A stretch of DNA of 64,000 bases. Origin: Qipengyuania soli (GTDB lineage: Bacteria; Pseudomonadota; Alphaproteobacteria; Sphingomonadales; Sphingomonadaceae). This document shows, piece by piece, positions 27,198 to 36,836 of the stretch; the first letter of the stretch is position 1, and the number at the start of each line of letters is the position of its first letter. The notes beneath the pieces were generated by a model that saw only the letters and a list, made by a program, of their open reading frames with translations, was not told where the DNA came from and did not search any database. The stretch is taken from NCBI RefSeq assembly GCF_015529805.1, contig NZ_CP064654.1, positions 992,001 to 1,056,000 on the forward strand, in the 5' to 3' direction. Both the position numbers and the translations under genes were made by a program.

Positions 27198-30100
27198 ATG
27201 CCCAAAAGAACTGACATCTCCTCGATCCTCGTCATTGGCGCTGGTCCGATCATCATCGGCCAGGCTTGCGAGTTCGACTATTCCGGCACGCAGGCGATCA
27301 AGGCGCTGAAGGAGGAGGGCTACCGGGTCGTCCTGGTCAACTCCAACCCCGCTACGATCATGACCGATCCAGAGATGGCCGACGCGACCTATGTCGAGCC
27401 GATCACGCCCGACATCGTTGCCAAGATCATCGAGAAGGAGCGGCCCGACGCGGTGCTACCGACAATGGGCGGGCAGACGGCGCTCAACTGCGCGCTCTCG
27501 TTGTTCAACGACGGCACGCTGGAGAAGTACGGCGTCAAGATGATCGGTGCCGATGCCGATGCCATCGACAAGGCTGAGAATCGCCAGCGTTTCCGCGCTG
27601 CGATGGACAAGATCGGCCTCGAAAGCGCGCGCAGCGGCGTGGCGCACACGGTCGAGGAAGCGCTCAATGTGCTCGAGACCACGGGCCTGCCCGCGATCAT
27701 CCGTCCCAGCTTCACGCTCGGCGGTACCGGTGGCGGCATTGCCTACAACAAGGCCGAGTTCGAGCGGATCGTGCGCGAAGGTCTCGACGCCTCGCCCACG
27801 ACCGAGGTCCTGATCGAGGAATCGCTCCTCGGCTGGAAGGAATACGAGATGGAGGTTGTCCGCGATCGCAAGGACAACTGCATCATCATCTGTTCGATCG
27901 AGAACGTCGATCCGATGGGCGTTCACACGGGAGACTCGATCACCGTCGCCCCGGCGCTGACGCTTACCGACAAGGAATACCAGATCATGCGCACCGCCAG
28001 CATCAACGTGCTGCGCGAAATCGGCGTGGAAACAGGTGGTTCCAACGTACAGTTCGCAGTCAATCCGAAGGACGGCCGCCTGATCGTCATCGAGATGAAC
28101 CCGCGCGTCTCGCGCTCCTCGGCGCTGGCATCCAAGGCCACCGGCTTCCCCATCGCGCGCGTCGCGGCGAAGCTGGCGGTTGGCTACACGCTCGACGAGA
28201 TCCAGAACGAGATTACCGGCGCGACGCCCGCCAGCTTCGAGCCGACCATCGACTATGTCGTGACGAAGATCCCGCGCTTCGCGTTCGAGAAGTTCAAGGG
28301 TTCGAAGAACGAGCTGTCGACCGCGATGAAGTCGGTCGGAGAGGTCATGGCGATCGGGCGCTGCTTCGCGGAATCGATGCAGAAGGCGCTGCGCGGCCTC
28401 GAAACCGGGCTGGACGGGTTCAACCGCGTGGTCGAGCTCGAAGGCGTGCCCAAGGACCAGATTTTCGCCGCCCTTTCGCAGCGTACGCCCGACCGCATCC
28501 TCAAGATCGCCCAGGCCTTCCGCGAGGGGCTGAGCGTCGAAGAAATCCAGCCGATCACCGGCTTCGACCCGTGGTTCCTGCGCCAGATCGAAGCGATCAT
28601 CTACGAGGAGCAGATGCTCGGCCACAACGGCCTGCCTCGCGACGCAGCGGAGATGCGTCGCCTGAAGGCCATGGGCTTCTCAGACAAGCGCCTCGCCACG
28701 CTGGCGGTGCGTTCGGTCGGCGTTGCGGGCGGGCTTGCCGAGACCCAGGCGCGGCGTTCGGGCCTGCTCCATGACGCGTTGCGCGCCATGGCGGGCGCGA
28801 CGAGCGAGGAAGAGGTGCGCAAGCTGCGCCACAAGCTCGGCGTCTATCCGGTCTACAAGCGGATCGACAGCTGCGCTGCCGAGTTCGAAGCGATCACGCC
28901 CTACATGTACTCGACTTACGAGGCGCCTACCTTCGGTGAGCCGGAAGACGAGGCGAACCCGTCGGACCGCAAGAAGATCGTCATTCTCGGCGGTGGCCCG
29001 AACCGCATCGGGCAGGGCATCGAGTTCGACTACTGCTGCGTCCACGCTTGTTTCGCCCTTGCCGAAGCCGGGTTCGAGACCATCATGGTCAACTGCAACC
29101 CGGAAACGGTCTCGACGGACTACGACACCTCCGACCGCCTCTATTTCGAGCCGCTGACAGAAGAGGACGTGCTCGAGATCATGCGCGTCGAGATGTCGAA
29201 GGGCGAGGTCGTGGGCGTGATCGTCCAGTTTGGCGGGCAGACCCCGCTGAAGCTTGCAGCTGCGCTCGAACGGGAGGGCGTTCCGATCCTCGGTACCAGC
29301 CCCGATGCCATCGACCTTGCCGAGGATCGCGAACGCTTCGCCAAGCTGGTCGCCAAGCTCAAGCTCAAGCAGCCCGACAACGGCATTGCACGCAGCCGTG
29401 ACGAAGCCGCCGCCGTGGCCCGCACCATCGGCTACCCGGTGCTCCTGCGCCCGAGCTACGTCCTTGGCGGCCGCGCGATGGAGATCGTCGATAGCGAGGC
29501 GCAGCTCGACGACTACATCAACACGGCGGTCAACGTTTCGGGAGACAGCCCGGTGCTGGTCGACCAGTATCTGCGCGATGCCGTCGAATGCGACGTCGAT
29601 GTGGTCTCGGACGGCTTTGAGGTTCGCATCGCCGGCGTCATGCAGCATATCGAGGAAGCCGGCGTCCACTCGGGCGACAGCGCCTGCACTCTGCCGCCGT
29701 ACAGCCTGCCCGACGACATCATCGCCGAAATGGAACGGCAGGCTGAGGCGCTCGCCAAGGCACTTCAGGTCCGTGGCCTGATGAACGTCCAGTTCGCGGT
29801 GAAGGATGGCGAGGTCTACCTTATCGAGGTCAACCCGCGCGCCAGCCGCACTGTGCCTTTCGTCGCCAAGGCCATCGGCCGCCCGGTCGCCAAGATCGCC
29901 GCACGCGTCATGGCAGGCGAGGGGCTGCACGAGTTCGAGCCCTTCGACATCCGCCCCAAGCACATGGCGGTAAAGGAAGCCGTCTTCCCCTTCGCGCGCT
30001 TCCCGGGTTCTGACCCGGTGCTGTCGCCGGAAATGAAGTCGACCGGCGAAGTCATGGGGATCGACAAGGACTTCCCTGCCGCTTTCCTCAAGTCGCAGCT

Positions 30101-30521
30101 GGGTGCTGGCATGCACCTGCCGCGCGAAGGCACGCTGTTCGTATCGGTGAAGGATAGTGACAAGGATGTCATCCTCCCCGCGGTGAAGACCCTGCTCGAC
30201 CAGGGCTTCAAGGTCATCGCCACGGGTGGCACGCAGCGGTTCCTTGCCGAGCGCGGCCTGGAGGTCGAGCGGGTCAACAAGGTGGCCGAGGGTCGTCCGC
30301 ACATCGTGGATGCGATCATCGACGGCGAAGTGGCGTTGATTTTCAACACCACCGAGGGTTGGCAGTCTCTTCTAGACAGCCAGTCCATCCGCGCGAGTGC
30401 GCTTGAGAAGAAGCTGCCGTACTACACGACAGCTGCCGCCTCGGTGGCCGTGGCACGATCCATAGCAGAGGTCTCGCCGAGCCAGCTTGAAGTGCGTTCA
30501 TTGCAAGACTATTATAGCTGA
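27198..30521 (+). CDS. carB: Carbamoyl-phosphate synthase large subunit
   Basis: The 1107-residue subunit with two ATP-grasp halves that phosphorylate bicarbonate and carbamate, and a C-terminal MGS-like allosteric domain (from about residue 960: [17 protein letters not shown]). Both halves begin with the expected blocks ([20 protein letters not shown] and [20 protein letters not shown], in pieces). Length is slightly above the E. coli protein. It lies directly behind carA. greA follows after 112 bases. Confidence 0.97.
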   Translation: MPKRTDISSILVIGAGPIIIGQACEFDYSGTQAIKALKEEGYRVVLVNSNPATIMTDPEMADATYVEPITPDIVAKIIEKERPDAVLPTMGGQTALNCALSLFNDGTLEKYGVKMIGADADAIDKAENRQRFRAAMDKIGLESARSGVAHTVEEALNVLETTGLPAIIRPSFTLGGTGGGIAYNKAEFERIVREGLDASPTTEVLIEESLLGWKEYEMEVVRDRKDNCIIICSIENVDPMGVHTGDSITVAPALTLTDKEYQIMRTASINVLREIGVETGGSNVQFAVNPKDGRLIVIEMNPRVSRSSALASKATGFPIARVAAKLAVGYTLDEIQNEITGATPASFEPTIDYVVTKIPRFAFEKFKGSKNELSTAMKSVGEVMAIGRCFAESMQKALRGLETGLDGFNRVVELEGVPKDQIFAALSQRTPDRILKIAQAFREGLSVEEIQPITGFDPWFLRQIEAIIYEEQMLGHNGLPRDAAEMRRLKAMGFSDKRLATLAVRSVGVAGGLAETQARRSGLLHDALRAMAGATSEEEVRKLRHKLGVYPVYKRIDSCAAEFEAITPYMYSTYEAPTFGEPEDEANPSDRKKIVILGGGPNRIGQGIEFDYCCVHACFALAEAGFETIMVNCNPETVSTDYDTSDRLYFEPLTEEDVLEIMRVEMSKGEVVGVIVQFGGQTPLKLAAALEREGVPILGTSPDAIDLAEDRERFAKLVAKLKLKQPDNGIARSRDEAAAVARTIGYPVLLRPSYVLGGRAMEIVDSEAQLDDYINTAVNVSGDSPVLVDQYLRDAVECDVDVVSDGFEVRIAGVMQHIEEAGVHSGDSACTLPPYSLPDDIIAEMERQAEALAKALQVRGLMNVQFAVKDGEVYLIEVNPRASRTVPFVAKAIGRPVAKIAARVMAGEGLHEFEPFDIRPKHMAVKEAVFPFARFPGSDPVLSPEMKSTGEVMGIDKDFPAAFLKSQLGAGMHLPREGTLFVSVKDSDKDVILPAVKTLLDQGFKVIATGGTQRFLAERGLEVERVNKVAEGRPHIVDAIIDGEVALIFNTTEGWQSLLDSQSIRASALEKKLPYYTTAAASVAVARSIAEVSPSQLEVRSLQDYYS

Positions 30522-30550
30522 CAAGAACAAGACGCATTTCCCCTCCCGAC

Positions 30551-30593
30551 ATTCGAAGCGACAGGCTCCGCATCCTGCGGACCGGGTTCGAAT
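30551..30593. repeat. Nested inverted repeats between carB and greA
   Basis: ATTCGAA (30551-30557) and TTCGAAT (30587-30593) flank an inner perfect hairpin TCCGCA-tcc-TGCGGA (30567-30581). It could end carB transcripts or form a greA leader structure, although no T-run follows. The GGGTTCGAAT part looks like a tRNA T-loop, but the surrounding bases do not fold as a tRNA. Confidence 0.4.
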
Positions 30594-30633
30594 TGTCCCA
30601 GCGACGGGGTGAGTAAGGAAGGAACAGGGGCCC

Positions 30634-31101
30634 ATGGAAAAGGTGCCGATGCTGGCAGAGGGCTATGAGAAGCTGACTGCGGACCTCAAGGTCCTGCGCG
30701 CCGAACGCCCGAGGATCGTCGATGCAATCGAGGAAGCTCGCGCGCATGGCGACCTCTCGGAAAACGCAGAATATCACGCTGCCAAGGAGCGTCAGGGCCA
30801 GGTCGAAGCGATGATCGCAGAGATCGAGGACAAGGTCAGCCGCGCCCAGATCATCGATCCGACTACTCTCTCAGGCGACAAGGTGATTTTCGGTGCGACC
30901 GTCACCCTGCTTGACGAGGATGACAAGCCGATCAAGTACCAGATTGTCGGCCAGACCGAGGCCGATGCGAACAAGGGGCGGATCAGCTACAATTCGCCCA
31001 TTGGCCGTGCGCTGATCGGCAAGCAGGTCGACGAAGAGGTCGAAGTGACTGTCCCCTCAGGCGACAAGTTTTACCTCATCGAGAAGATCGAGTTCATCTA
31101 G
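30634..31101 (+). CDS. greA: Transcription elongation factor GreA
   Basis: GreA enters the RNA polymerase secondary channel and stimulates cleavage of backtracked RNA. The 155-residue protein (normal is about 158) has the N-terminal coiled coil with the acidic tip [20 protein letters not shown] and the C-terminal FKBP-like domain ([17 protein letters not shown]). RBS GGAAGGAAC lies upstream. Placement right after carAB is a frequent proteobacterial order. Confidence 0.96.
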   Translation: MEKVPMLAEGYEKLTADLKVLRAERPRIVDAIEEARAHGDLSENAEYHAAKERQGQVEAMIAEIEDKVSRAQIIDPTTLSGDKVIFGATVTLLDEDDKPIKYQIVGQTEADANKGRISYNSPIGRALIGKQVDEEVEVTVPSGDKFYLIEKIEFI

Positions 31102-31128
31102 GGCATCGCAAAGGGGGGGGCGAGAGCA

Positions 31129-31416
31129 ATGGCAACACCACCAATCAGGCTGGTCGCCGAAAAGCGTGTTGCCCGGCATTTCCTTGGCAAGGGCGCAACC
31201 AGCGCTGCCGATGCAATCGCCTATGAGCCCGATCTCGGGAGCCGAAAGCGAGCGTTCGACCGCTTGAAGGGCCTCGACATCGTGCGTCCCGGCGGACGCG
31301 ACCGCTGGTACCTCGACGAGGCTCGTTGGGCGGAATTGCGCTCTCAACGGCGGGGCCGCATGGTCACCATGCTCGCCGTGGGAGCCGCCATCGCCGCATT
31401 TGTCGTCACCCGCTGA
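31129..31416 (+). CDS. Small protein with winged-helix-like and C-terminal TM segment
   Basis: A 95-residue protein. Residues 20-70 (ATSAADAIAY, KRAFDRLKGLDIVRPGG, RWYLDEARWAEL) look like a short winged-helix unit, and the C-terminus ends with a basic patch and one membrane helix (MVTMLAVGAAIAAFVVTR). This suggests a tail-anchored protein. It follows greA by 27 bases with a G-rich ribosome site. Family and function not recognised. Confidence 0.7.
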   Translation: MATPPIRLVAEKRVARHFLGKGATSAADAIAYEPDLGSRKRAFDRLKGLDIVRPGGRDRWYLDEARWAELRSQRRGRMVTMLAVGAAIAAFVVTR

Positions 31417-31425
31417 AGCAAGCCT

Positions 31426-31914
31426 TCAGGCCAGCTGCTTCTCCATCGCCCAATTGTGGATCGGGACCATGTGATCGCCGTGCGCGATCTCGAATTCTCG
31501 CCTGTGCGTAGCCGTGTACCCCGAACGCTCGAAGGCCGGGCGGGCGAGATCGCTCGCCTCCGTATACAGCCTGGTGCAGCCGATCGCGCGGGCCTCCTGC
31601 TCCGAACGCTCGAGCAGCTTCTCCGCGATCCCGCGACGCGTATGATCGGGGTGGCAGTATAGATGGTCGAGGTGCCCATCGGCCTCGAGCAGCGTGTAGG
31701 CGACCGGACTGTCATCCGGGTCGGTCGCAACGAAGATAACATGCCCGGCAGCTGCGCGCTCGAGATACCGTTCTGGAGTGTGGTGACGCGCAAACCATGC
31801 GTCGACCTGTTGCTGCGTGTAGGCATGGGTTCCAATGTATGAGATCGCCGCCCCCATGATGCTGGCTAGAGCCTGGGCATCTTCGTCCCGGAAGCGGCGG
31901 ATCGCATACTCCAC
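31426..31914 (-). CDS. GNAT family N-acetyltransferase
   Basis: A 162-residue cytoplasmic acetyltransferase. The fold signatures are YAIRRFRDEDAQALASIM at the start, HLDHLYCHPDHTRRGIAEKL with the acetyl-CoA loop RRGIA, and a C-terminal ARPAFERSGYTATHRREFE. The acceptor is unknown. GTG start; it follows the DUF4170 gene by 12 bases on the same strand, so it may be the distal gene of the stress cluster. Confidence 0.88.
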   Translation of the reverse strand: MEYAIRRFRDEDAQALASIMGAAISYIGTHAYTQQQVDAWFARHHTPERYLERAAAGHVIFVATDPDDSPVAYTLLEADGHLDHLYCHPDHTRRGIAEKLLERSEQEARAIGCTRLYTEASDLARPAFERSGYTATHRREFEIAHGDHMVPIHNWAMEKQLA

Positions 31915-31926
31915 CTGATCAGTTCT

Positions 31927-32157
31927 TTAGGCGCTCGGATCGAGCAACTTGTGCAGGTGCACGACCACGTACTTCATTTCTGCATCGTCGACAGTCCGCT
32001 GTGCATTGGCGCGCCATGCGTCGACCGCAGCGTCGTAGCTGCTGAACACGCCGGCAACATGAATGCCTTCGGGGTCGGCGAAGGTCACAGCGCGGGGATC
32101 GGTCACGCGACCGCCCATGACGAGGTAGAGCGTCTGCTTGCTCTCGGTTTCTTCCAT
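31927..32157 (-). CDS. DUF4170 domain-containing protein
   Basis: The 76-residue protein matches the small alphaproteobacterial DUF4170 family: TLYLVMGGRVTDPR, HVAGVFSSYDAAVDAWRA, AEMKYVVVHLHKLLDP. Predicted as a compact alpha/beta protein with no signal; role unknown. It lies downstream of a hairpin terminator that separates it from the DUF883-like gene, and close to the GNAT gene. Confidence 0.85.
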   Translation of the reverse strand: MEETESKQTLYLVMGGRVTDPRAVTFADPEGIHVAGVFSSYDAAVDAWRANAQRTVDDAEMKYVVVHLHKLLDPSA

Positions 32158-32210
32158 TTTGAAGTCTTTCTCGAAGGGGGAGGAGGAGATTGCGTGCGCC
32201 CCATAGCGAA

Positions 32211-32242
32211 AGCGGCGCGACAGGCAACCCCGTCGCGCCGCT
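32211..32242 (-). terminator. Hairpin terminator after the DUF883-like gene
   Basis: AGCGGCGCGAC and GTCGCGCCGCT form a perfect 11-base-pair stem with a 10-base loop, 24 bases past the stop codon at 32267. Only a short TTTC run follows on the minus strand, so termination may be partial and read through into the DUF4170 gene. Confidence 0.6.
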
Positions 32243-32266
32243 ACGGCATGCTTAAAAAGTGGGCTC

Positions 32267-32800
32267 TCAGTGGGTCAGGCGCGTCTTGATGGCCTGAGCT
32301 GCACGCGATCCGCCACGCGTCGCCTTGCGAGATGTAGCCCGTAGGACCTCACCGGCGGCATCGAGCCTGCCTGCTGCTTCGCGACGTAAGTCACGGGCGG
32401 TCGAGGCTGCCGTTTCTCCAAAATCTTCGAAACGATCGCCAGCCAGGTGCGCTGCGTTGCTGGCGTTGTCGATCATGCGTGCACCGTATGCGAGGGCCGC
32501 GTCGGCAACGAGGCCGGCGAACACTCCACCACGTTTGCCTAGGCGGCGCCCCGGCTTGGTCATCGCGCCAATGGCGAGGCCGACGGCTATCGCGCCGCCG
32601 ATGACAGCGTAGGGGTGCTTTTTCGTGAATGCGACTGCAGTGTCTGCGGCGTCCTTCGCCTGGTCGACCAGGGTTCGCTGCTCGTTGCGCTTCTCACCTG
32701 CCTCGATGCGTGCGCGCAGCTGGTCACGCTTTTGCTGGTCGGAGAGCTTGCTGTCGGCACTGATAGGGGTGACGTTGGCGGGTTTGGCGGTGTCGGCCAT
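32267..32800 (-). CDS. DUF883/YqjD-like membrane-anchored protein
   Basis: A 177-residue protein: polar N-terminus, helical charged region, then TKKHPYAVIGGAIAVGLAIGAMT, the single hydrophobic segment seen in ElaB/YqjD-type proteins, and a basic helical tail (RDLRREAAGRLDAAGEV, RATSRKATRGGSRAAQAI). YqjD of E. coli is an inner-membrane ribosome-associated protein of stationary phase. A GGAAC-N17-CGTT promoter lies just upstream and GGAGG lies near the ATG, so EcfG control is likely. Confidence 0.75.
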   Translation of the reverse strand: MADTAKPANVTPISADSKLSDQQKRDQLRARIEAGEKRNEQRTLVDQAKDAADTAVAFTKKHPYAVIGGAIAVGLAIGAMTKPGRRLGKRGGVFAGLVADAALAYGARMIDNASNAAHLAGDRFEDFGETAASTARDLRREAAGRLDAAGEVLRATSRKATRGGSRAAQAIKTRLTH

Positions 32801-32832
32801 GATTTCCTCCAGAATATGTGTCTCGGCGATGA

Positions 32833-32858
32833 AACGCTAATCAGCGGCTCACCGTTCC
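32833..32858 (-). promoter_or_regulatory. EcfG-type promoter for the DUF883-like gene
   Basis: On the minus strand GGAAC (32858-32854), 17 bases and CGTT (32836-32833) match the alphaproteobacterial EcfG consensus. It overlaps the end of the preceding gene and leaves about a 25-base leader with GGAGGAAATC before the ATG at 32800. Confidence 0.7.
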
Positions 32859-33172
32859 TCCGCTTCGTCGCGTTCGGCTGCCGCATCGTCCGGTTCCTCG
32901 CCCAGTCCGAGCAGCGAAAGAATAGGATTGCGAGCGAACCACACGACCACTGCTGCGATTAGCGCCGCAAGTGCGCCCTTGTTGTCTTCGGCGACCTCGA
33001 CGGCTTCTTCGTAGATATCGACTGCGCCCTCTCGCACCTTGTCGAAGGCGCGTTCGGTCAGGCCACGTTGGGATAGGCCAGTCTTGAGGTGTTCCAGGTC
33101 GGCCTCCACCAAAGCTTTGGCGGAATCGCGCAAATAGCGATCTTCGATCATTCGGGCGCGACGGTCGCTCAT
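32849..33172 (-). CDS. Small membrane protein of the stress cluster
   Basis: A 107-residue protein: MSDRRARMIEDRYLRDSA, an amphipathic charged helix, then one membrane helix (GALAALIAAVVVWFARNPIL) and an acidic tail (EEPDDAAAERDEAEER). The organisation resembles YqjK/YqjD-like small proteins, but I cannot give a family name. The ATG overlaps the stop of the holin-like gene by 4 bases. A longer upstream frame is rejected because it runs inside that gene. Confidence 0.75.
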   Translation of the reverse strand: MSDRRARMIEDRYLRDSAKALVEADLEHLKTGLSQRGLTERAFDKVREGAVDIYEEAVEVAEDNKGALAALIAAVVVWFARNPILSLLGLGEEPDDAAAERDEAEER

Positions 33173-33597
33173 TCGCCAGAATCCTCGAATGCCGAACGGA
33201 TATCTTCGATACGCCCCTTTAGCAGTCGCAAGAGAACGAAACCCGCTATGACTAGGAACAGGGTGACGATGCCGGTCGCGATCCACGGTCCCACGAGCGG
33301 GACCAGTGCGATTACGACACCCACGGTCGCGGCGATCAGCGCAAGGTGGAAGACCCCAAAGGCTCCCAAGCCAAAGGCTACCGCCCCGGCTGCGCGATTG
33401 GCCGCATAACCCGCGCGGCTCTTCTGGAACGCGACTTCTGCCTCGGCATAAGTCTTTCCGTCGTCGATCAGCGCGAAGATATCGTCGGTGAGCGAGGGAC
33501 CGTTACCGGTGCCTTCCTCTTCCGACGGACCATATTCATCGGGCAGGTCGAGCGGTCCGGAAAACTCTTCCGACCGCTCGATACCTTCATCTCTCAT
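33169..33597 (-). CDS. Phage holin-superfamily-like membrane protein (YqjE type)
   Basis: A 142-residue protein with an acidic N-terminus (EYGPSEEEGTGNGPS), an amphipathic helix (LIDDGKTYAEAEVAFQKSR) and two long membrane helices (AVAFGLGAFGVFHLALIAA, and IATGIVTLFLVIAGFVLLR). This matches the Phage_holin_3_6/YqjE family, which is chromosomal and not phage-derived. It lies 24 bases after the YqjD-like gene and is coupled to the next gene. Confidence 0.8.
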   Translation of the reverse strand: MRDEGIERSEEFSGPLDLPDEYGPSEEEGTGNGPSLTDDIFALIDDGKTYAEAEVAFQKSRAGYAANRAAGAVAFGLGAFGVFHLALIAATVGVVIALVPLVGPWIATGIVTLFLVIAGFVLLRLLKGRIEDIRSAFEDSGE

Positions 33598-33621
33598 CTG
33601 CAGCCCCTCCGCGTGGTCGGA

Positions 33622-34245
33622 TTAGCGCGACCGGCGGAACAGGCGGGACAGGAAGAAGCCTGCAATTGCGGCGATGCCGATGGCGGTGCCGGGGCTCTTG
33701 CGGACGAATTCGCGACCATCTTCGACGAGGTCGTCGACTGTCTTTTCGTCGAGCTTCGCGGCATATCCATCGAGCGTGCGCGATGCCGAACGGGCATAGT
33801 CGCCATACTTGGCACCGAGGCGGTCATCGACTTCCTGGGCGTTTTCGTTGACCACGCGGCTGAGGGCGCGCAGGCCTTCGCCCGCCTTCACCTTGCCTTC
33901 GGTGGCCAGTTCCTTGCCCTTGACCTTGGCATCGGCTCCATAGGCCTTCGCATCGGCCACCCAATCTTCGCTCTTGCCCTTGGCCTGATCGCGGTAGGCG
34001 ACAGCGCGGTCGCGGCCTTCGGCCTTGAGGGCGGCAGCGCCTGCCTTGGCTTCTTCGAGCGCGGCGTTGAAACGCGACTTCGCTTCTGTGCGGTTATCAG
34101 TGGTCATGGGAGTGGTCTCCTTTGCTTCACCCTTGCTTGCCGCGGGCTTGCGCGGCTTTGCGGTGGTGGACTTTTTCGCGGTGTTTTTCTTGGTTCCGGT
34201 GGTCTTGGTCTTCTTTGGCGCCCCGGTTGCTGGAGTGTCAGCCAT
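33622..34245 (-). CDS. YqjD-like tail-anchored protein with Lys/Thr-rich N-terminus
   Basis: The 207-residue protein has a highly basic low-complexity N-terminus (KKTKTTGTKKNTAKKSTTAK), a long charged helical middle (several K/E-rich stretches) and a C-terminal membrane helix (GTAIGIAAIAGFFLSRLF) ending FRRSR. The order basic-helix-TM fits DUF883/YqjD proteins that link ribosomes or nucleic acid to the inner membrane; the link is inference. AAGGA precedes the ATG. It is the first gene after an EcfG-type promoter. Confidence 0.78.
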   Translation of the reverse strand: MADTPATGAPKKTKTTGTKKNTAKKSTTAKPRKPAASKGEAKETTPMTTDNRTEAKSRFNAALEEAKAGAAALKAEGRDRAVAYRDQAKGKSEDWVADAKAYGADAKVKGKELATEGKVKAGEGLRALSRVVNENAQEVDDRLGAKYGDYARSASRTLDGYAAKLDEKTVDDLVEDGREFVRKSPGTAIGIAAIAGFFLSRLFRRSR

Positions 34246-34315
34246 CGTTCTTGTCCTTGCCCTCAAATTCGTATTCATCACCGCTACTCTTGTCGAACGC
34301 GGTAGTCCTTGATGC

Positions 34316-34340
34316 AACGCAACTTGCGCCCCGATGTTCC
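34316..34340 (-). promoter_or_regulatory. EcfG-type promoter for the YqjD/YqjE-like cluster
   Basis: GGAAC (34340-34336), 16 bases, CGTT (34319-34316) on the minus strand is an exact match to the general stress sigma factor EcfG consensus. It reads toward the ATG at 34245 with a leader of about 65 bases. Confidence 0.75.
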
Positions 34341-34349
34341 GGAGCATAG

Positions 34350-35708
<1,359 letters not shown>

Positions 35709-35713
35709 CGGGG

Positions 35714-35729
35714 CACCTCTATTGAGGTG
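35714..35729 (+). terminator. Short hairpin after eno
   Basis: CACCTC-tatt-GAGGTG is a perfect 6-base-pair stem six bases past the eno stop, followed by ATTGTCA; weak terminator candidate. Confidence 0.4.
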
Positions 35730-35786
35730 ATTGTCACGCCGCTCCACCGGGGTTAGCGTTGAGAAAACGCACCCGGGAGAGAGGGT

Positions 35787-36836
35787 TTGGTTTCATTTCC
35801 GGCACATCCTGACGATGTGACGCCGCAATGGCTTGGCGAAGTGCTGGATGCAGAAGTGCGTTCGGTCAGCTGGAAGCCTATCGGTACGGGCCAGGTCGGC
35901 GACAGCGTCAGGTTCACGCTGGAAGCTGACGGCGCACCGCGCACCCTTGCTGGCAAGTTTCCGGCAGCTGACGCCGCGAGCCGCGGCACGGCAATCATGT
36001 TCGGTCTCTACCGCAAGGAGGTCGAGTTCTATCGCCAGACCGCACCGCATCTCGAAGTGCGCGTGCCGAACGTTCACTTCGCAGATGTTAGTGAGGATGG
36101 TGGCGAGTTCATCCTTCTCTTCGAGGATGTGGGACCTGCTCGTCAGGGTGACCAGATCGCAGGGTGCGGGATAGAGGATGCACGTCACGCCATGAGGCAG
36201 GCGGCGGCCATCCATGCCCCGAGCTGGGGCAGGGAGGACCTGCTTCAGGCAGCGTGGATCCAGCCGCCTGCCAGCCTGGGCGAGACGATTGCCGGTCTTT
36301 ACCCCCAGGCCCAAGCGGTATTTCGTGAGCGCTATGCGGACTCGCTGGAACCAGAACTGATGCGCATTTGTGAGGAACTCGCCGAAGCCGCGCCCATCTG
36401 GTTCCATCGCACCGAGCCGCCGAAGTGCATCGTCCACGGCGATTTCCGGCTCGACAACATGCTGTTCGATATCGGGGGCGGGGCGGAACCGATCGCGGTA
36501 CTCGACTGGCAGACCGTGACCATCGGCAATGCCCTCACGGACGTCGCATACTTCATGGGTTGCGGCATCGGCGAGAAGCTCTGGCGCGATAACGAAGATG
36601 AATTGCTGGACCTGTGGCTGGCCGAGATGACGGCTCACGGCGTGGAGCTTACGCGCGAAGAGGTCTGGGATGACTACCGCCGCGGCGTGCTCCATGGCGT
36701 GAGCACGGCAGTATTCAGCGCGGCTTTCGTCGAGCGGACGGCACGCGGAGACGACAACTTCCTGTCCATGGCCCGAGGTTCCTGTTCACTTGCACTCGCG
36801 CGTGACAGTATCGGTGCACTGAAGGAGACGATTTGA
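35787..36836 (+). CDS. Phosphotransferase (APH/choline kinase fold) family protein
   Basis: A 349-residue small-molecule kinase-like protein. The catalytic loop is CIVHGDFRLDNMLFD and the metal-binding motif is AVLDWQTVT, as in aminoglycoside/ecdysteroid kinase families. The N-lobe includes LAGKFPAADA and an ExxFY segment. Such proteins in environmental proteobacteria often phosphorylate CoA-pathway or unknown alcohols, not antibiotics. TTG is the start codon, with GGGAGAGAGGG upstream; no better ATG exists. It overlaps the next gene by one base. Confidence 0.85.
   Translation: MVSFPAHPDDVTPQWLGEVLDAEVRSVSWKPIGTGQVGDSVRFTLEADGAPRTLAGKFPAADAASRGTAIMFGLYRKEVEFYRQTAPHLEVRVPNVHFADVSEDGGEFILLFEDVGPARQGDQIAGCGIEDARHAMRQAAAIHAPSWGREDLLQAAWIQPPASLGETIAGLYPQAQAVFRERYADSLEPELMRICEELAEAAPIWFHRTEPPKCIVHGDFRLDNMLFDIGGGAEPIAVLDWQTVTIGNALTDVAYFMGCGIGEKLWRDNEDELLDLWLAEMTAHGVELTREEVWDDYRRGVLHGVSTAVFSAAFVERTARGDDNFLSMARGSCSLALARDSIGALKETI

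Noticed and set aside
30576-30600. tRNA T-arm-like sequence GGGTTCGAATTG before greA
   Set aside because: T-stem bases do not pair properly, no acceptor stem, anticodon arm or CCA; not a tRNA or tmRNA piece that I can support.
33169-33597. Holin-like gene as evidence of a prophage
   Set aside because: The family is chromosomal (YqjE-like); no other phage genes, integrase or att sites are present.
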